From JAICNG01 sp035249985 (GTDB lineage Bacteria > Gemmatimonadota > Gemmatimonadetes > Gemmatimonadales > Gemmatimonadaceae): a stretch of DNA of 64,000 nucleotides. Each line of letters begins with the position of its first letter. Position 1 is the first letter of the stretch. The stretch lies in assembly GCA_035249985.1 (NCBI GenBank), contig DATFFP010000111.1, positions 1 to 64,000 on the forward strand, in the 5' to 3' direction. Below are positions 25,388-34,839 of this stretch, piece after piece. Under the pieces are notes generated by a model. The model saw only the letters and a program-made list of their open reading frames with translations, searched no databases and was not told the DNA's origin. The translations under genes were made by a program, and so were the position numbers.

Positions 25388-28300
25388 TCAGAAATTTGGC
25401 AGCGGGATTCTCACCCTCGTGGAGTCGTAGCTCCGAGCGCGATATTCTGCTTTCCATGGCGTCGCACTCACCTCATCCAGGGAGACGACCTTTCCGTCCT
25501 TCACACGCTGGATGAGATCGTGGTACGGATCGACACCGACACTCTCAGGCTTGCGTGACACGGTCAGCGTGATTCGCTGCTCGCCGCTTCGGATGCGGTG
25601 CTTCTCGAAGTACGGCCGCTCGTTGCCCGCGAAGACCGCGATCTCCACAATGTCGTTCATGGGCACTTCAGTCTCGACTCCCATGCTGTCGGCGCGGACC
25701 TTCTTGCCGACGACGTCCATTGCCACGCGATAGGAGCTCGGCCCGGTCTGCTCGGCGCGCGCAGACTTCACGCGTACGTCCCACAGCGTGATCGTCTCGA
25801 ACAGGTCGACGAGCAGGTCCTGAAGCGAATCCGGCGTCACCGCCTGCAGTTCGCGATAGAGATCGCGCGACGTCGCGTACGGCGGCCGTGCATCGCGATG
25901 CGTATTGAGAAACGCACGCAACGCCGCATTCACCCGCTCTTCCCCGATCTGCTCCTTGAGTGTGTACATCGCCACCGCGCCCTTGTTGTAGTAGATGAAC
26001 GACTGATCCCACACTCGAATCAGCGGTACATCGTTTCCCCGCAACACGCCGCGTGCGCGCAGATAGCCGTCGAGCTCGAAGTCGTAGAACTTCTTCACCT
26101 GGTCGCGGCCGTACGTCTTCTCCATCACCATCATCGCGCCGTACTGGGCCAGCGTCTCCGATATCATCCCGACGCCCGGCACGCGCGCGCCCGAGAGCTG
26201 TCCGCCCCACCACTGGTGCGCGATCTCGTGCGCGGTCACGAAGAAGGGACGGTCGACGTCGCCCTCCTCCACTCTCGTTAGAAACGCGCCGCCCTCGGAG
26301 TACGCGATCGTGTGCGGATGCGCGCGCGCGAAGCTCGCGTAGCGCGGGAACTCGACGATCCGTAGTTCACCAAACTGGTATGGCCCGTACTCCCTCGAAA
26401 AGTACTCGAGCGACGCCTTCATGCTCCGGATCATCCGGTCCAGGTTGAAGGTGTGCGTCGGATGGTGGAAGATCTTGAGCGCGACGTCGTTCCATTTGTC
26501 CTCACGCACTGCATAACGCGCCGATAGCACGGGCACGCCGAACATGAGCGGCGAGTCGGTCTTGTAGTGGAAGTAGCGGCGCCCGTTCTCGCGCCATTCC
26601 CGCACCAGCGTCCCCGGCGTGATCGCGATCTGGTCCTCGGCCGTCCCGATCACCGCGTCGACGCTGACGGCATCCGCATCGCGACTCTCGTAGCGCCGGT
26701 TCATTCCCTGAGGATCGTCCAGCCCCGGTGCCGTACGAGGCGTCAGCCCGTGCTTCTTCCTCTCGTACTCGTCCGTCAGCTCGAACGCATCCTCGTATCC
26801 AATCCGCGGCAGCCAATTCCGGTCGAAGTACGCGCCATTCTCGGCCACCGACGTATTGATGCCGCTGTTGGGAAATCCGCGACGCTCGAAGCGATGGTCG
26901 AACGTCAGACGAAGCGTGTCGCCGGGCACGAGCGCCCGCTCGAGCGCATAGATCCGATAGAGGTGCCGCCGGGCGCTCTCCATGACCAACTGCGCGGTGC
27001 GATCGAGCTCGATCGACCGGGCCTTCACGTTGCGATTCACGACCACGTGCACCGAATCGATCGGCCGCGTGGTTCGATTCACCATCGTGTACGTACCGGC
27101 CAGGTCGACCTCGGCGCGCTCGGGGTGAATGTCGACGCGGAGCTTCGCGTCGACGATCACCGGCACCGGCGCGTCCCGATAAACTCCGAACCGCTTCTCA
27201 TACTCGGCGGCTGCTGCGTTCTCCTCGTCGTCGGTCGAGTACTCGTTGAGGACGGTCGTGTTGTAGAAGATGAATCCGCCGAGCGCGGCGATGAGGACAA
27301 CGGCCACAACCGCCGCACGCACGACGCCCCCGCTCAGTCGCAAGCGCGCCTCGGCGATGCGCTGCCGCCATCCACTCTCGGCCCCGCGCACGTAAAGCAG
27401 CGCGGCAATGACGCCGAGCAGCAGTGCCCATGCGCCCCAGTAGAGCTTGAACCAGATGAATGGCGACACGAACGGGCCGAAGCCGTTCATGTCCGAGTAG
27501 ACCCAACCGGGATCGCTGCCGTATCTGAGCAGGTTGTGCGACAGGGTGAACTCGGTCCCGAAGATAAAGAACGCGAAGAACAGCGCGACGACGATGTGGC
27601 CCAGGTGCTTGCGGTCGACCACGACGTGCGCGGCCACGGCGAGAGCGGCGAACAGCACGTACGTGGCGAGCAGAAAGCCGAAGAGGAACTTGATGTACAG
27701 CCCGAGCTCGAAGACGTAGTAGCCTCGGACGACCTGAAGCAGCAGCCCGGACACGAGGAACGTGGTCTGAAGCACGAGAAGCATCCCGATCAGCGCGAGA
27801 AACTTCCCGGCGAGCGGAACCCACGTGGCAACCGGCGTCGTGTCGGCCATGGAGGCGACGCGGACGTCGCGCTCTCGCCAGATCAGCTCGCCGGCGTAGA
27901 CGGCGATGAGCACGACGACCGTCATCGCCGCCGGCCCGCGCATCACCGATGCGACGAGGTGCGTGAGCGGCCAGGTCGACGTGTCGAAGACGATGGACCC
28001 GACGTCCCAGCCGAACGCGAACACCATGATGACGGCGACGGCGAGGACGAGGCGGAAGGTGCGGCTCGCGATTATCTCTGTGAGCGCGATCCGGGCTATT
28101 GATAGAGTCTGAGTGATATTTTTTACCGCAGAGGACGCAGAGGACGCGGAGAGAACTTCAACTGCAGGAGCTTTTGGAAAAGCTTTTAGCAGTTGACGTT
28201 CCTCTGCGACCTCTGCGTCCTCTGCGGTAAAAATGCCCTTTGCTTTCTTCCGCCGGTGGCCAGATTCGACGCCGAGCTCGAACTGAAAGCGCTTCGCGAG

Positions 28301-29074
28301 AAACGCCAGCACCGCTCCGCCGATCGCGACCCAGAGCAGACGATTGAACAGCAGAATCGGCGGCAGGCCGAGGCGCACGGTGTCCTTCTCCACCGGCGAC
28401 AGGTAGCCCGTCAGGTGCTGGATCACGATCGAGCCGAAGGGGTCGAACAGCATCGCCAGCTCGCGACTGGCGAGGCGCCGCGCCCACTGGACGGCGATGA
28501 GATATGCGATGAAGAGTCCGACCGCGGCGAGATAGGCCGGCAGCGTGCTGCGCGTGAGCGCAGCGACGGTGAAGAGGATCGCGGCGGTGAAAATCAGGTT
28601 GGGGAGCGCGAACGTGACAATCGGCTCGATGTACGCGCCCGGGATGAACGGTCCGAACGTCACGTTTTCGTAAGGCAGGAACGTGCCGAGCAGAAGCGCG
28701 ATCGGGATGAAGAACAGGAGCCCCGCGTTCACGACGAGAGCGCCGAGGAAGCGCCCGCCGAGGTATTCCAGCTTGCCGAGTGGTGCGGTGTAGAAGAGCG
28801 GGCGCATGCCGGTGTCGGCGTCGCGTGTGGCGGCGTCGCCGAAGATCGCGGCGGTGACCAGCATGCCGACCATGGCGATGAGCGCGACCGCGGTGGCGGT
28901 CGAGAGGGGCGAGTTGAGGTGCTGCGGCTCGCTCGCCAGCGCCTGGAGGACGACGAGCGGCAGCACGATCAGCAGCACCGCAAAAAACCAGGTGGACGCG
29001 CGGCGCAGACGGTAGCCGATCTCGAACCGTGCGATTTCGAGGAGCTGCATGAGGCTGCGGGGTAGGGTGTCCAT
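25388..29074 (-). CDS. ABC-2 permease fused to an M1-family metallopeptidase
   Basis: A 1,228-residue membrane protein. Residues about 1-275 and 325-600 form two blocks of membrane helices of the ABC-2 permease type. Residues about 620-1228 are an M1 (gluzincin) peptidase domain, with the zinc site HEIAHQWW near 945-955 and the third ligand Glu in SETLAQYGAM. Such fusions normally pair with an ABC ATPase encoded next to them; the likely partner here is 4.5 kb away at 33574-34491. Residues about 281-318 (including FTAEDAEVAEERQ) are encoded by an intergenic-type palindromic repeat that reads through in frame. Substrate is unknown. Confidence 0.93.
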   Translation of the reverse strand: MDTLPRSLMQLLEIARFEIGYRLRRASTWFFAVLLIVLPLVVLQALASEPQHLNSPLSTATAVALIAMVGMLVTAAIFGDAATRDADTGMRPLFYTAPLGKLEYLGGRFLGALVVNAGLLFFIPIALLLGTFLPYENVTFGPFIPGAYIEPIVTFALPNLIFTAAILFTVAALTRSTLPAYLAAVGLFIAYLIAVQWARRLASRELAMLFDPFGSIVIQHLTGYLSPVEKDTVRLGLPPILLFNRLLWVAIGGAVLAFLAKRFQFELGVESGHRRKKAKGIFTAEDAEVAEERQLLKAFPKAPAVEVLSASSASSAVKNITQTLSIARIALTEIIASRTFRLVLAVAVIMVFAFGWDVGSIVFDTSTWPLTHLVASVMRGPAAMTVVVLIAVYAGELIWRERDVRVASMADTTPVATWVPLAGKFLALIGMLLVLQTTFLVSGLLLQVVRGYYVFELGLYIKFLFGFLLATYVLFAALAVAAHVVVDRKHLGHIVVALFFAFFIFGTEFTLSHNLLRYGSDPGWVYSDMNGFGPFVSPFIWFKLYWGAWALLLGVIAALLYVRGAESGWRQRIAEARLRLSGGVVRAAVVAVVLIAALGGFIFYNTTVLNEYSTDDEENAAAAEYEKRFGVYRDAPVPVIVDAKLRVDIHPERAEVDLAGTYTMVNRTTRPIDSVHVVVNRNVKARSIELDRTAQLVMESARRHLYRIYALERALVPGDTLRLTFDHRFERRGFPNSGINTSVAENGAYFDRNWLPRIGYEDAFELTDEYERKKHGLTPRTAPGLDDPQGMNRRYESRDADAVSVDAVIGTAEDQIAITPGTLVREWRENGRRYFHYKTDSPLMFGVPVLSARYAVREDKWNDVALKIFHHPTHTFNLDRMIRSMKASLEYFSREYGPYQFGELRIVEFPRYASFARAHPHTIAYSEGGAFLTRVEEGDVDRPFFVTAHEIAHQWWGGQLSGARVPGVGMISETLAQYGAMMVMEKTYGRDQVKKFYDFELDGYLRARGVLRGNDVPLIRVWDQSFIYYNKGAVAMYTLKEQIGEERVNAALRAFLNTHRDARPPYATSRDLYRELQAVTPDSLQDLLVDLFETITLWDVRVKSARAEQTGPSSYRVAMDVVGKKVRADSMGVETEVPMNDIVEIAVFAGNERPYFEKHRIRSGEQRITLTVSRKPESVGVDPYHDLIQRVKDGKVVSLDEVSATPWKAEYRARSYDSTRVRIPLPNF
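28119..28233. repeat. Palindromic repeat R1 copy 2, inside a coding sequence
   Basis: Arms TTTTTTACCGCAGAGGACGC and its near-exact inverse ending GCGGTAAAAA flank a core containing GGAGCTTTTGGAAAAGCTTT. The outer arms match the intergenic copy at 5452-5551. Here it lies in the ABC/M1 fusion gene, keeps the frame open and codes about 38 residues between two membrane blocks. Confidence 0.85.
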
Positions 29075-29203
29075 TGGGAGGGAGCTCTGCGACAGGCCCT
29101 ACGGGAACAGCAACGGCGAGGTTTTAGCTGGCCGTCGTTCTCTTTTACGACTCTATTACATCAGCTGGACGGCTCGCGGTGCGCCGATCCTAACTTGCCT
29201 CAC

Positions 29204-30838
29204 ATGAAGGACCTCAAAGCTGACGGGAGGCGGAGTGTAGTCGTCGCGGCGATCTGGGCGCCCGTCGCACTACTGCTCATCGTGGCCGTGATGACGTGGC
29301 GGGCCGAGCGTCGGCAGGCCGCGGTCGATCGGCAGGTCGTTCACGATTACGCCGCCATCGCGGCGTGGCAGCTTGCGCGGCGCGTCAACATGGCGCTGCA
29401 CGACGAGACCATGCATGCGGTGAGCGGCGTCGTCGAGGGGCACATGCGCTCGGCCTCCACACCGCCCCTCGTAGATTCCGGGGTCCTGCTGCATCGAGGC
29501 GATGACGCACGCGCGTTCACACAGAATGCCTTGTTCGCCTTGCGCTACGAGCCAGGCACGGGCGTGGTGCACACCGCGGGTGCGATGGACAGCGTGACGC
29601 GCGCGGCGCTGACGGCCCGCCTGCACGCGCTGGCGTCCACGTCGCGTCGGGAAGACGAGCCGCACCGAATGATCTTCGAGCGTGCTGGCGACCGGATCAC
29701 TGCTGTGGCGCTGCTGATCGTCGGGCCCATGGACGGCGCGGTAACGCGGATCTATGGCGTAGGCGCGCCGGCTTCCGCGCTGGACAGCGCCTTCAGGCAC
29801 GCCGTGCAGCACGGCGACCTGCTCCCGGGGATTGCGGCGCAGCAGGTCGCGCGCAACGGTCTCGCGGTGTCGCTCGAGCGGCGCCAGGGTGGAATCGTGT
29901 TCCGCACATCGACTCCGCTCGGGGAAACAGCGGCAACCGACTCGACCGGGCTGCGTCTGAGCGAGCTGCGCGCCGTCGTCGACGTGCCCCCAGGACTGGC
30001 GCGCGCGCTGGTGGGCGGTGAACGAGGAGGTTCCCTGCTCCTGCCGTTCATGCTGATGATCGTTGTCGCGGTCGCGCTCGCGCTGATGGCGCTGGCGCAG
30101 ATGCGCCGCTCTCGCGAGCTCGACGAGCTGCGCGCGCGTTTCGTCGCCAACGTCTCGCACGAGCTGCGCACGCCACTCACCCAGATCTCCATGTTCGCGG
30201 AGACGTTGCGACTGGGGCGCGAGCGGAGCAGCGACGAGCGGATACAGTTCGCGTCGATCATCCATGCCGAGGCGCGCCGGCTGACGCACATGGTCGAAAG
30301 CATCCTGCGGTTCGCGCGCGGCGGCCCCGGCGTGCCGCGACGCCTGGAGCCGCGTCGTGTCGACGCCGACGTGGAGCAGGCGGTCGAGGCATTCGAGCCG
30401 ATCGCCGCGGCGGCACGTGTCGAGCTGCGTGTCGAGACGGAGCCCGTGGAACTGTCCGTTGATCCCGATGGCCTGCGCCAGGTGATCCTCAACCTTCTCG
30501 ACAACGCCGTGAAGCACGGTGGCTCTGGAGGCGTCGTGCAGGTGCGGCTCACTCTGCACGATGGCGAAACGCGCTTGACCGTCGATGACGCCGGTCCCGG
30601 AGTGCCGCGCGACTGGCGCGATCGCGTCTTCGAGCCCTTCGCGCGCGCGGAACGCAGCGCGGTGAGCGGCGCGGGGATCGGTCTCTCGGTGGTACGCGAC
30701 ATCGTCGCGTCACACGCCGGACGCGTGTGGATCGAGTCATCGCCCCTCGGCGGCGCGCGCGTGGTGGTGGCGATCCGCGGCGGCGTAACGCCCGATGCGC
30801 CGGCGCTCGACGTGAGCACGTCGCACCTGTCCGCATGA
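29204..30838 (+). CDS. Sensor histidine kinase
   Basis: A 544-residue two-component sensor. Helix 1 (VVVAAIWAPVALLLIVAVMT) and helix 2 (SLLLPFMLMIVVAVALALMA, about 280-300) bracket a periplasmic sensor region of about 240 residues. The HisKA phosphoacceptor is in FVANVSHELRTPLTQ (about His316). The ATPase has the N box LRQVILNLLDNAVKHGG, the G1 box VDDAGPGVP and G2 GAGIGLSVV. The partner response regulator overlaps its stop codon (ATGA). The ATG at 29204 is chosen; a TTG three codons earlier is less likely. The input signal is unknown. Confidence 0.93.
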   Translation: MKDLKADGRRSVVVAAIWAPVALLLIVAVMTWRAERRQAAVDRQVVHDYAAIAAWQLARRVNMALHDETMHAVSGVVEGHMRSASTPPLVDSGVLLHRGDDARAFTQNALFALRYEPGTGVVHTAGAMDSVTRAALTARLHALASTSRREDEPHRMIFERAGDRITAVALLIVGPMDGAVTRIYGVGAPASALDSAFRHAVQHGDLLPGIAAQQVARNGLAVSLERRQGGIVFRTSTPLGETAATDSTGLRLSELRAVVDVPPGLARALVGGERGGSLLLPFMLMIVVAVALALMALAQMRRSRELDELRARFVANVSHELRTPLTQISMFAETLRLGRERSSDERIQFASIIHAEARRLTHMVESILRFARGGPGVPRRLEPRRVDADVEQAVEAFEPIAAAARVELRVETEPVELSVDPDGLRQVILNLLDNAVKHGGSGGVVQVRLTLHDGETRLTVDDAGPGVPRDWRDRVFEPFARAERSAVSGAGIGLSVVRDIVASHAGRVWIESSPLGGARVVVAIRGGVTPDAPALDVSTSHLSA

Positions 30839-31524
30839 CACCCGCGCGTATCCTCGTCGTCGAGGACGAGCCCAACATTGCGTTGGGTCTGCGTGCCAAC
30901 CTCGAGGTGGAAGGGTATGACGTCGCCGTTGCACCGACCGGCGAAGCGGCGCTTCAACAGGCGCACGCGCGCCAGCCCGACCTGCTGATCCTCGACCTCA
31001 TGCTTCCCGGCATCGACGGGTACACCGTGCTCGACACGCTGCGTCGCGGAGGATTGAAGGCACCCGTTCTCATCCTCAGCGCGCGGGCGCAGGAGATCGA
31101 CAAGGTCCGCGGGTTCCGCGCCGGCGCCGATGACTTCGTCACCAAACCGTTCGGAGTGATGGAGCTGATGCTGCGCATCCAGGCGCTCCTGCGGCGTTCG
31201 GGCGGGATGGTGGACGAACGCGGCGAGTCCTGGCAGTTCGGCGACGTCTCCATCGACGCGACTCGGCGCACCGTGTTGCGCGCGGGCGAAGAAGTGTCGC
31301 TCACGCCGCGTGCCTTCGAGCTGCTGATCGCGCTGGCGCGCAACGCCGGCGCGACGCTCAGCCGGCAGGAGCTGCTGCGCACCGTTTGGGGCTACGACCG
31401 CTCCGTCACCACACGCACGGTCGACGCACATGTCGCTGAGCTGCGGCGCAAGCTCGAGCGCGATGCAGCTGCCCCACAACTCATCGTGACGGTGCACCGC
31501 GTGGGCTACCGTCTGCGGCCGTAG
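30835..31524 (+). CDS. OmpR/PhoB-family response regulator
   Basis: A 229-residue regulator. The receiver domain has the acidic pair in VVEDE, the phosphorylated Asp in LLILDLMLPG (about residue 53), and Lys in DFVTKPF. The C-terminal winged helix includes EVSLTPRAFELLIALARNAG and VTTRTVDAHVAELRRKLE. It overlaps the sensor kinase gene by four bases, so the two form one operon. Targets may include the adjacent methyltransferase or permease genes; that is conjecture. Confidence 0.94.
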   Translation: MTPARILVVEDEPNIALGLRANLEVEGYDVAVAPTGEAALQQAHARQPDLLILDLMLPGIDGYTVLDTLRRGGLKAPVLILSARAQEIDKVRGFRAGADDFVTKPFGVMELMLRIQALLRRSGGMVDERGESWQFGDVSIDATRRTVLRAGEEVSLTPRAFELLIALARNAGATLSRQELLRTVWGYDRSVTTRTVDAHVAELRRKLERDAAAPQLIVTVHRVGYRLRP

Positions 31525-31611
31525 CCTCTCGCACAACTCCCGCACAGCTCGCTCGCCTCAGCTGTGGTGCGCGCCCCGATGTTGGTGCAACAACCACATC
31601 GGAGGCGTTCC

Positions 31612-32289
31612 ATGCTGCATCGTACCATCCTGTGCGCCATCATCTCCGGCGCCGCACTGTGCTCTTCCCTCGATGCGCAGGTGCGCACTGCCGCGCCGTC
31701 TCAGGCTCGCGTTCCCGAGCGGCGTGACGACTGGCAGCGGGCGCCTGACATCTTTGCCGCCCTCGGCGCAACGGCTGGCAGCCGCATCGCTGACCTCGGC
31801 GCCGGCGAAGGCTGGCTGACGACGCGGCTGGCGGCGCGAGTCGGTCCGACCGGACGCGTCTTCGCGGTCGACATCAACGAGCCCGCGCTACGGACCCTCG
31901 CCGAGCGCATGCAGCGCGACTCGCTTCGCAACATCGAGCTGATCCTGTCCGAGGAGGACGATCCGCGTTTGCCGTACGCGAGTCTCGACGGCGTCGTAAT
32001 CCTGAATGCCTACCATGAAATGACGCAGCGCGTAGCCATGCTGGAGGGGATCAAGCGATCGCTCAGACCCGGCGGTACGCTCGTGATCGTCGACAATACG
32101 CCAGTCGACACCGTGCGCGCACGCCGGGAGCAAATCAACCATCACGCGCTCGCGCTCGAGTTCGCTCGCGACGACCTGGAGGCGCAGGGGTTCGAGATCG
32201 TCTCCGCCGTGCCGGACTTCATCCGTGATGTTCGTCCCGACCACGCGCGACGTCAGTGGCTCATTGCGGCACGCCTGCGTACCAAGTGA
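31612..32289 (+). CDS. Class I methyltransferase with an N-terminal signal sequence
   Basis: A 225-residue SAM-binding fold protein: motif I IADLGAGEGWLTTRLAARVG, acidic strand 2 VFAVDINEP, and SLDGVVILNAYHEM as motif IV. The first 22 residues (MLHRTILCAIISGAALCSSL, then DAQ) look like a cleavable signal peptide, which is odd for an enzyme that needs cytoplasmic SAM. GGAGG lies at the proper distance from the ATG, so the start is well supported. Similar exported methyltransferase-like proteins occur in several soil phyla. Substrate unknown. Confidence 0.85.
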   Translation: MLHRTILCAIISGAALCSSLDAQVRTAAPSQARVPERRDDWQRAPDIFAALGATAGSRIADLGAGEGWLTTRLAARVGPTGRVFAVDINEPALRTLAERMQRDSLRNIELILSEEDDPRLPYASLDGVVILNAYHEMTQRVAMLEGIKRSLRPGGTLVIVDNTPVDTVRARREQINHHALALEFARDDLEAQGFEIVSAVPDFIRDVRPDHARRQWLIAARLRTK

Positions 32290-32293
32290 TCCC

Positions 32294-33586
32294 ATGACCC
32301 GCCGGACTTTCGGGACCCTGGACGGTGCCGCGCTCGTCGTGAGTACCGTCGTGGGAGCCGGGATTTTCACGATTCCATCGTATGTCGCGCAGCTGGCTGG
32401 CAGCGCGGTCGCCGTGCTTGCGCTCTGGCTGGCCGGGGGACTGATGGCGCTCGCCGGTGCGCTGTGCTACGCGGAGCTGGCCGCGCGCATGCCGCGCGGC
32501 GGCGCGGAGTACACGTATCTGCGCGAGGCGTTTGGTCCCACGGCGGGGTTTCTGTCGGGATGGACGTCGTTCATCGCCGGGTTCTCCGGCGCCATCGCGG
32601 CCGCGGCGGTGGGCTTCGCGCGACACCTCGCCGATGTGGCGCCCGCACTGGCGGGGCGGGAGGTCGGCATCGCATTGCTGTTGATCGGCGCGTTCACGGC
32701 GATCAGCATCGCGGGAGTGGGCGCGAGCAGGGTCGCAACGAACCTCCTCACAGGGCTGATCATCGTTGGCGTGGCTGCAATGACGGTCGCGGGCCTAACG
32801 GGTACCCCGGTCACTGCTGCGCCGAGCGAGCCGAGCGGTGCGAGCGTTGGAATCCTTTCGGCGCTCGTCCCGATCTTCTTCACGTACAGCGGATGGAACG
32901 CTGCGGCATACGTCGCGGGAGAGTTCCGCGACCCGGAGCGCACTGTGCCGCGCGCGCTCATCGCGGGGACGCTCGTCGTCACGCTGCTGTACGTGGGGCT
33001 GAACGCGGCACTGCTGCGATCCCTGGCCACGGCGGGTGTTGCGGCGTCGGCGACGCCGGTGAGCGACAGCGCGGCCGTGGTCATCGGCGCGGCGGGTGCG
33101 GGCGCGGTGACGACACTGGTGCTCGCCGCTCTGGCGAGCAGCGTCTGCGCGATGGTCATTACCGGCCCGCGCATCTACATGGAGATGTCGAGGGACGGTG
33201 TGCTGCCCCGCTTCTTCGGGCGAGTCGGCGAGCGTGGCGTCCCGGTCGCCGCGGCCTTGGCGCAGAGTAGCTGGAGCGCGATTCTCGTCATGAGCGGCAC
33301 CTTCGAGCAGATCGTCACCTACACCGGGTTCGCGATCGTGGTGTTCAGCGGACTGGCAGTGCTGTCACTGTTTGTGCTCCGCCGTCGTCTGGGCGTTCCG
33401 CGTACGTTCAGGGTACCCGGGTACCCCGTGCTCCCAGCACTTTTTGTGGCATGCGTGGCGCTCATCGCCGTCGCGAGCTTCCGGTATGCGCCCGGCCCGT
33501 CGCTCGCGGGCCTGGCGCTCATCGGCGCTGGCATACCGCTCAGCCGCATGTGGAGCCGCTCCCGATCGACAACTCAGCCGGCCTGA
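32294..33586 (+). CDS. APC-family amino-acid permease
   Basis: A 430-residue transporter with about 12 membrane helices. The APC N-terminal motif is seen in VVSTVVGAGIFTIPSYVAQL, followed by ALCYAELAARMPRGGAEYTY and FFTYSGWNAAAYVAGEFRDP. It probably moves amino acids or related amines with protons. It starts four bases after the methyltransferase stop and is convergent with the ABC ATPase gene (13-nt overlap). Helix count and motif order are normal; specificity cannot be read. Confidence 0.92.
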   Translation: MTRRTFGTLDGAALVVSTVVGAGIFTIPSYVAQLAGSAVAVLALWLAGGLMALAGALCYAELAARMPRGGAEYTYLREAFGPTAGFLSGWTSFIAGFSGAIAAAAVGFARHLADVAPALAGREVGIALLLIGAFTAISIAGVGASRVATNLLTGLIIVGVAAMTVAGLTGTPVTAAPSEPSGASVGILSALVPIFFTYSGWNAAAYVAGEFRDPERTVPRALIAGTLVVTLLYVGLNAALLRSLATAGVAASATPVSDSAAVVIGAAGAGAVTTLVLAALASSVCAMVITGPRIYMEMSRDGVLPRFFGRVGERGVPVAAALAQSSWSAILVMSGTFEQIVTYTGFAIVVFSGLAVLSLFVLRRRLGVPRTFRVPGYPVLPALFVACVALIAVASFRYAPGPSLAGLALIGAGIPLSRMWSRSRSTTQPA

Positions 33587-34491
33587 ACTACTCCCGCATC
33601 GGCCTGCGCGCGGCGGAGGCCGTTGTGGCCGGCCATGGCGGTGAAGTAGACGTCCTTGAGATCGGGCTCGACGGCCTCGAACTCCGGCCCCGGCGGCCTC
33701 TCGCTGTGGACGTGGACGATCGTGCGACCGGCGAGGAGCTTGGTGGCGATGACAGAATGCTCACGCTCGACGTTAGGCAGCTCGCCCTTGGCGACCATGC
33801 GGCGCCAGATGCGTCCGCGCAGCTCCTCGATGGCGCGCAGCGGCTCGGCCTCGAGGACGATCTCGCCGTTGTCGATGATCGCCATGCGGCGGCAGAGCTC
33901 GGAGACGTCCTCGACGATGTGCGTCGACAGAATGACAATCGTGTCCTCGCCGAGGTCGCCGAGGAGGTTGAGAAAGCGCACGCGCTCGGCGGGGTCGAGT
34001 CCTGCCGTGGGCTCGTCGACGATCACGAGCTTCGGATTGGCGAGGAGGGCAATGGCGATCCCGAAGCGTTGGCGCATGCCGCCGGAGTAGCCGCCGAGCT
34101 TCAGCTTGCGGGCGTTCCAAAGGTTGGTTTGGTGGAGGAGTGCTTCGGTTGTGTTCTTGCGCGCTCGCTTGTCGGTGATGCCTTCGAGGACGGCGAAGTG
34201 GTCGAGGAGTCGCTCGGCGGTGACGTTGGGGTAGACGCCGAATTCCTGGGGGAGGTAGCCGAGGGTTTTTCTGACTTCGTCCTTCTGTTTGAGGACGTCG
34301 AGGTCCCCGAGTTTGATCTCGCCGGTGTCAGGTTGCTGCAGCGTGGCGATCGTGCGCATGAGTGTGGACTTGCCGGCGCCGTTAGGGCCAAGGAGTCCGT
34401 ACATGCCGGGCGGGATCGTCAGGCTGACGTTCTTGAGGGCCTGGACGCCGTTGCGGTAGGTCTTGGAGATGTTGCGGATCTCGAGGTGCAT
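33574..34491 (-). CDS. ABC transporter ATP-binding protein, likely partner of the M1-fusion permease
   Basis: A 305-residue ATPase with Walker A LLGPNGAGKSTLM (about 33-45), a Q-loop in LGYLPQEFG, signature GGYSGGMRQR, Walker B KLVIVDEPTAGLDP and the switch His in VILSTHIVED. The C-terminal part (about 220-305) resembles that of ATPases paired with M1-fused permeases. In many genomes this gene is directly upstream of the permease; here four opposite-strand genes lie between them. The ATG at 34491 begins the conserved MHLEIRNISKTY; an ORF extension upstream is not family-like. Confidence 0.9.
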   Translation of the reverse strand: MHLEIRNISKTYRNGVQALKNVSLTIPPGMYGLLGPNGAGKSTLMRTIATLQQPDTGEIKLGDLDVLKQKDEVRKTLGYLPQEFGVYPNVTAERLLDHFAVLEGITDKRARKNTTEALLHQTNLWNARKLKLGGYSGGMRQRFGIAIALLANPKLVIVDEPTAGLDPAERVRFLNLLGDLGEDTIVILSTHIVEDVSELCRRMAIIDNGEIVLEAEPLRAIEELRGRIWRRMVAKGELPNVEREHSVIATKLLAGRTIVHVHSERPPGPEFEAVEPDLKDVYFTAMAGHNGLRRAQADAGVVQAG

Positions 34492-34839
34492 GGTGCGGCG
34501 GGTAGGGATGTCGCTGGAGCGAGGACTGCGCTGCAACAAGTCCCTACGGCAGAAGGGGCCGCCAGGTTTGGGCGGCTCGGCAACACTGGCAGTTCGACCC
34601 GGTGTACCACGATGCCAGGCGCTGGACTCGTCCTGCCCAACCAGAAGTATTGACAAGGCTCCTTTCTTGGCGGATTTTCGCCACTAACGTTGCCGTAGCC
34701 GCAATGGGGCCGGCCGACGCAGGCCGGCGTTGATCTTCCCTCCAATGGCGCGCCGCCGCGGAGGGCAACGGCTGATGACGTCTCGTCGCAATGCGAGCGG
34801 AGCCGTCCATTCGGCGGTATGCGATGGAGGCGCGTAGTC
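34492..34839. other. Divergent intergenic region
   Basis: A 348-nt gap between the minus-strand ABC ATPase gene and the plus-strand eight-gene operon. It contains a possible promoter at 34650-34678, small inverted pairs (GTAGGGA near 34501 with TCCCTAC near 34541; GCCGGCC with its inverse near 34712-34730) and no plausible gene. Confidence 0.55.
34650..34678 (+). promoter_or_regulatory. Candidate sigma-70-type promoter for the eight-gene operon
   Basis: TTGACA at 34650-34655 matches the -35 consensus exactly. A 17-nt spacer leads to GATTTT at 34673-34678, a weak -10. The first gene of the operon starts about 160 nt downstream. The phylum's promoter consensus is not known to me, so this is a suggestion. 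Confidence 0.35.

Noticed and set aside
26567..29065. Long plus-strand open frames opposite the ABC/M1 fusion gene
   Set aside because: They run antisense to a protein with clear domains and have compositions typical of frame shadows (rich in Arg, His, Asp and Glu) with no motifs or ribosome sites.
29204..33586. Integrative mobile element carrying the kinase/regulator/permease cassette
   Set aside because: No integrase, transposase, terminal repeats or attachment-site duplication is visible at the edges; only the interrupted order suggests insertion.
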